Positions 6,653 to 9,217 of a DNA stretch of 9,217 nt are shown one piece after another. Every line of letters starts with the position of its first letter. The stretch's first letter is position 1. The notes beneath the pieces are model-generated. The model was not told the DNA's origin. It saw nothing but the letters and a program-made list of their open reading frames with translations, and did no database searches. The position numbers were made by a program, and so were the translations under genes. Origin of the DNA: Hyphomicrobiales bacterium (GTDB taxonomy: Bacteria > Pseudomonadota > Alphaproteobacteria > Rhizobiales > Beijerinckiaceae); assembly GCA_028865375.1 (NCBI GenBank), contig JAGWKJ010000078.1, positions 1-9,217 of the forward strand, given 5' to 3'.

Positions 6653-6703
6653 TCGGCGAGCATAGAGACACGGACGCGCAAGGTGCTTGCATATTGGCGA
6701 ACA

Positions 6704-6773
6704 ATGACGCAATTTTCGCAATTAATGACAACACATGACCCATATGACGCAAAGATATTGCGCGAATTGCGCA
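6704..6773. promoter_or_regulatory. candidate Lrp-type operator region at the lysE/lrp divergence
   Basis: This patch is distinctly AT-richer than the rest of the window. ATGAC occurs at 6704, 6725, 6735 and 6744, spacings of 21, 10 and 9 bp, close to whole helical turns. The longer repeat ATGACGCAA recurs at 6704-6712 and 6744-6752, exactly 40 bp apart. CGCAATT occurs at 6708-6714 and 6717-6723, and its complement AATTGCG at 6765-6771. TGCGC (6759-6763) and GCGCA (6769-6773) form a 15-bp dyad around GAATT. Lrp proteins bind 15-bp AT-centred dyads spaced along the helix, often at their own promoters. Much of the patch overlaps the lrp start, so some of the pattern may be coding. Binding is inferred. 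Confidence 0.4.
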
Positions 6774-7177
6774 TGGATGCAAGATTGACCAACCTCGCGC
6801 TGGCGGCGCGGGTCGGGCTCTCGGCCTCGGCTTGCCTGCGCCGCGTCCAAGCGCTGGAGCGGGCGGGGACCATCGCCGGCTATCGAGCGCGCATCGATCG
6901 CAAGACCGTCGGCCGCGGCTTTCTCGCCTATGTGGCGGTCGGCCTGTCCTCGCACACCAAGGCGACGCAGGAGGCGTTCGAACGCGCCGTCGCGGCGACC
7001 CCGCAGATCGTCGAGTGCCACAACGTCACCGGAACGGTGGAATATCTGCTGCGCGCCGAGGTGGAGGACCTCGACGCTTACAAGAAATTGCACACCGACA
7101 TCCTCGGCGCGCTGCCCGACGTTGCCTCGCTGACGACCTATGTCGTGCTCTCGACCGCCAAGGACGAGCGCGGCTGA
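6704..7177 (+). CDS. Lrp/AsnC family transcriptional regulator
   Basis: This is a feast/famine-type regulator that binds DNA and senses an amino acid, usually as a dimer or octamer. With the start at 6704 it is 157 aa; with the in-frame ATG at 6725 it is 150 aa. Both lengths suit the family and neither start has a good ribosome-binding site, so the N-terminus is uncertain. The winged-helix domain runs from YDAKILREL through LTNLALAARVGLSASACLRRVQALERAGTI, with recognition helix SASACLRRVQAL. A linker beginning GYRARID leads to the RAM ligand domain, GFLAYVAVGL to about TTYVVLST, with the NVTGTVEYLLRAEV loop expected at the ligand interface. It is divergent from lysE and is most simply read as the local activator or repressor of that exporter, probably also controlling itself. 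The opening codons are unusually A/T-rich (AAA, ATA, TTG) compared with the rest of the gene. Confidence 0.9.
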   Translation: MTQFSQLMTTHDPYDAKILRELRMDARLTNLALAARVGLSASACLRRVQALERAGTIAGYRARIDRKTVGRGFLAYVAVGLSSHTKATQEAFERAVAATPQIVECHNVTGTVEYLLRAEVEDLDAYKKLHTDILGALPDVASLTTYVVLSTAKDERG

Positions 7178-7234
7178 CACGACGCCGGAGCGGATGCACT
7201 TCCCTGCGGCCGCGCGGGGGCCCATATTCGCCCC

Positions 7235-9217
7235 ATGCCCCGTCCGCCGAAATCTCCGTCGCGCCAGACCCGCGCCAGTGGTCTGCGCGCGAAAGGCGCC
7301 CGTCCCAAAGCGTCGCGTCCCGACGTCGGGCCGCTCGACGATCATCTCGCCGAGATCCTGAACCCGGCGCTCGCGCTGGCGCGGCGCGGCTTCGCCGAGG
7401 CGCCGCAGGCGCGCTTCGATCCGGCCGAAGGCCCCGTCGGCGCCCCCGCGACGGTCGAATCGCTGAAGGCGCTACTCGAAGCCGGCGACCCGAACTTGCG
7501 CGGCCCCGCATGGTCTCCGCACCGGCCCGAACGGCCCGAAAAGTCCGAGGGCGGCCGCGCCTTCAAGCTCGTGTCCGAGTTCGAGCCCAAGGGCGACCAG
7601 CCGCAGGCGATCGAGGAACTCGTGCGCGGCGTCGAGGCGGGCGAGCGCGACCAGGTGCTGCTGGGCGTCACCGGTTCGGGCAAGACCTTCACGATGGCGC
7701 AGGTGATCGCGCGCACCGGCCGGCCGGCGCTGGTGCTGGCGCCCAACAAGACGCTCGCCGCCCAGCTCTACGGCGAGTTCAAGAGCTTCTTCCCCGACAA
7801 CGCGGTGGAATATTTCGTCTCCTACTACGACTATTACCAGCCCGAGGCCTACGTCCCGCGCACCGACACGTTCGTCGAGAAGGAAAGCTCGATCAACGAG
7901 CAGATCGACCGGATGCGCCATTCGGCGACGCGCGCGCTGATCGAGCGCGACGACGTCATCATCGTCGCCTCCGTCTCGTGCATCTACGGCATCGGATCGG
8001 TGGAGACCTACACCGCCATGACGTTCTCGCTGAAGACGGGCGAGAAGATCGACCAGCGGCAGGTGATCGCCGACCTCGTGGCCCTGCAATATCGGCGCAC
8101 CGGCGGCGATTTCCAGCGCGGCACGTTCCGCGTCCGCGGCGACACGATCGAGGTGTTCCCCGCCCATTACGAGGACCGCGCATGGCGGATCGGCTTCTTC
8201 GGCGACGAAATCGAGGCGATCGCCGAGTTCGATCCGCTGACCGGCGCGAAGTCGCAGGACCTCGGCTTCGTGAAGATCTACGCCAATTCGCACTACGTCA
8301 CGCCGCGGCCGACGCTGCTGCAGGCCATCGACGGCATCAAGCGCGAATTGCGCGTCCGCCTCGACCAATTGCACCGCGCGGGCCGGCTGCTGGAGGCGCA
8401 GCGCCTCGAACAGCGCACGACGTTCGACCTCGAGATGCTGGAGACGACGGGCTCCTGCGCCGGCATCGAGAACTATTCGCGCTATCTCACCGGCCGCAAG
8501 CCGGGCGAGCCGCCGCCGACGCTGTTCGAATACCTGCCCGACGACGCCATCGTGTTCGCCGACGAGAGCCACGTCACGGTGCCGCAGATCGGCGGCATGT
8601 ATCGCGGCGACTTCCGCCGCAAGGCGACGCTCGCCGAATACGGCTTCCGGCTGCCGAGCTGCCTCGACAACCGCCCGCTGCGCTTCGAGGAATGGGACGC
8701 GATGCGGCCGCGGTCGGTCCACGTATCGGCCACGCCGGGGCCGTGGGAAATGGAGCGCACCGCCGGCGCGTTCGTCGAGCAGGTGATCCGCCCCACCGGG
8801 CTGATCGACCCGCCGGTCGACGTGCGGCCGGCGCGCACCCAGGTCGACGATCTCGTCGGCGAGGTGCGCCAGGTCGCGGCCGCCGGTTATCGCGCGCTCG
8901 TCACCGTGCTGACCAAGCGCATGGCCGAGGACCTCACCGAATATCTGCACGAGCAGGGCATTCGCGTGCGCTACATGCACTCTGATATCGACACCATCGA
9001 GCGCATCGAGATCATCCGCGACCTCCGCCTCGGCGCGTTCGACGCGCTGGTCGGCATCAACCTGCTGCGCGAGGGCCTCGACATTCCCGAATGCGCGCTG
9101 GTGGCGATCCTCGACGCCGACAAGGAAGGCTTTTTGCGCAGCGAGACCTCGCTGATCCAGACCATCGGCCGCGCCGCGCGCAACGTCGACGGCAAGGTGA
9201 TCCTCTATGCCGACCAG
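7235..9217 (+). CDS. uvrB: UvrABC system protein B, 3'-truncated by the window edge
   Basis: UvrB is the damage-verifying helicase-like ATPase of nucleotide excision repair; it is loaded by UvrA and recruits UvrC. 661 codons are present with no stop. The core begins near residue 108 (FKLVSEFEPKGDQPQAI). Then come Walker A GVTGSGKT (144-151), the beta-hairpin region YFVSYYDYYQPEAY (193-206), Walker B-type DESH (443-446), SATPG from 498, and motif VI QTIGRAARN (642-650). The C-terminal UVR domain that contacts UvrC lies beyond the window. In E. coli UvrB, Walker A lies near residue 39, so this protein carries about 105 extra N-terminal residues. That extension has a basic Pro/Arg/Lys-rich start, then a segment including TVESLKALLEAGDPNLRG. 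ATG 7235 is the first start codon after an in-frame stop at 7175, which is the lrp stop. The Shine-Dalgarno match is poor, and I see no GTTC-N7-GTTC SOS box in the 57-bp gap. Confidence 0.97.
   Translation, partial: MPRPPKSPSRQTRASGLRAKGARPKASRPDVGPLDDHLAEILNPALALARRGFAEAPQARFDPAEGPVGAPATVESLKALLEAGDPNLRGPAWSPHRPERPEKSEGGRAFKLVSEFEPKGDQPQAIEELVRGVEAGERDQVLLGVTGSGKTFTMAQVIARTGRPALVLAPNKTLAAQLYGEFKSFFPDNAVEYFVSYYDYYQPEAYVPRTDTFVEKESSINEQIDRMRHSATRALIERDDVIIVASVSCIYGIGSVETYTAMTFSLKTGEKIDQRQVIADLVALQYRRTGGDFQRGTFRVRGDTIEVFPAHYEDRAWRIGFFGDEIEAIAEFDPLTGAKSQDLGFVKIYANSHYVTPRPTLLQAIDGIKRELRVRLDQLHRAGRLLEAQRLEQRTTFDLEMLETTGSCAGIENYSRYLTGRKPGEPPPTLFEYLPDDAIVFADESHVTVPQIGGMYRGDFRRKATLAEYGFRLPSCLDNRPLRFEEWDAMRPRSVHVSATPGPWEMERTAGAFVEQVIRPTGLIDPPVDVRPARTQVDDLVGEVRQVAAAGYRALVTVLTKRMAEDLTEYLHEQGIRVRYMHSDIDTIERIEIIRDLRLGAFDALVGINLLREGLDIPECALVAILDADKEGFLRSETSLIQTIGRAARNVDGKVILYADQ

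Noticed and set aside
7223..7228. CATATT as a -10 element for uvrB
   Set aside because: It matches 4 of 6 bases, but the -35 at the right distance is only 3 of 6 and transcription would start almost at the ATG. Not enough to call.
6832..8985. A 717-codon plus-strand frame and a 502-codon minus-strand frame (7472-8980) over uvrB
   Set aside because: Both overlap the unmistakable UvrB frame, which is open from 7235 to the window end. Their translations are Arg/Ala-rich without motifs.
1..9217. Search for CRISPR repeats, tRNA or rRNA genes, insertion sequences, attachment sites, toxin-antitoxin pairs or defence genes
   Set aside because: None was seen by reading. All sequence except short gaps of 80 bp or less is accounted for by ordinary chromosomal genes.

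Overview
The window is GC-rich (clearly above 60% by eye), almost wholly coding, with tightly packed chromosomal genes and strong G/C preference at third codon positions. Gene content and protein sequence style suggest an alphaproteobacterium, most likely of the Hyphomicrobiales (Rhizobiales). The pointers are a DUF1036 protein next to pyruvate kinase and an N-formylglutamate amidohydrolase, and a UvrB with the long N-terminal extension I associate with that group. This is inference from remembered family sequences, not from a database search.

Layout. A 5'-truncated alpha/beta hydrolase (1-771, +) runs tail to tail into pyruvate kinase (744-2174, -), and their last 28 bp overlap. Upstream of pyk on the minus strand lie a secreted DUF1036 protein (2196-2657) and a ten-helix EamA/DMT permease (2691-3578). 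Gaps of 21 and 33 bp suggest one minus-strand transcription unit, permease - DUF1036 - pyk. A divergent 79-bp gap separates it from N-formylglutamate amidohydrolase (3658-4488, +), followed by an unrecognised exported 489-residue protein (4555-6024, +). That gene converges on a LysE-family amino-acid exporter (6056-6652, -). The exporter is divergently paired with an Lrp/AsnC regulator (6704-7177, +), a classic regulator/exporter arrangement. uvrB (7235 onward, +) follows and leaves the window before its C-terminal domain.

How the genes fit together. This is core metabolism (pyruvate kinase, formylglutamate hydrolysis), small-molecule export (DMT permease, LysE with its Lrp regulator) and DNA repair (UvrB). 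I see no mobile element, CRISPR array, tRNA, rRNA, toxin-antitoxin pair or defence island. No intergenic stretch exceeds 80 bp, and I found no convincing novel multi-gene system.

The points most worth a second look are: pyruvate kinase with alanine where the family has its metal-binding glutamate; helically spaced ATGAC repeats and CGCAAT motifs in an AT-rich patch at the lrp/lysE divergence; an 18-bp tandem duplication at the start of the DUF1036 gene; and the unrecognised cysteine-free exported protein.
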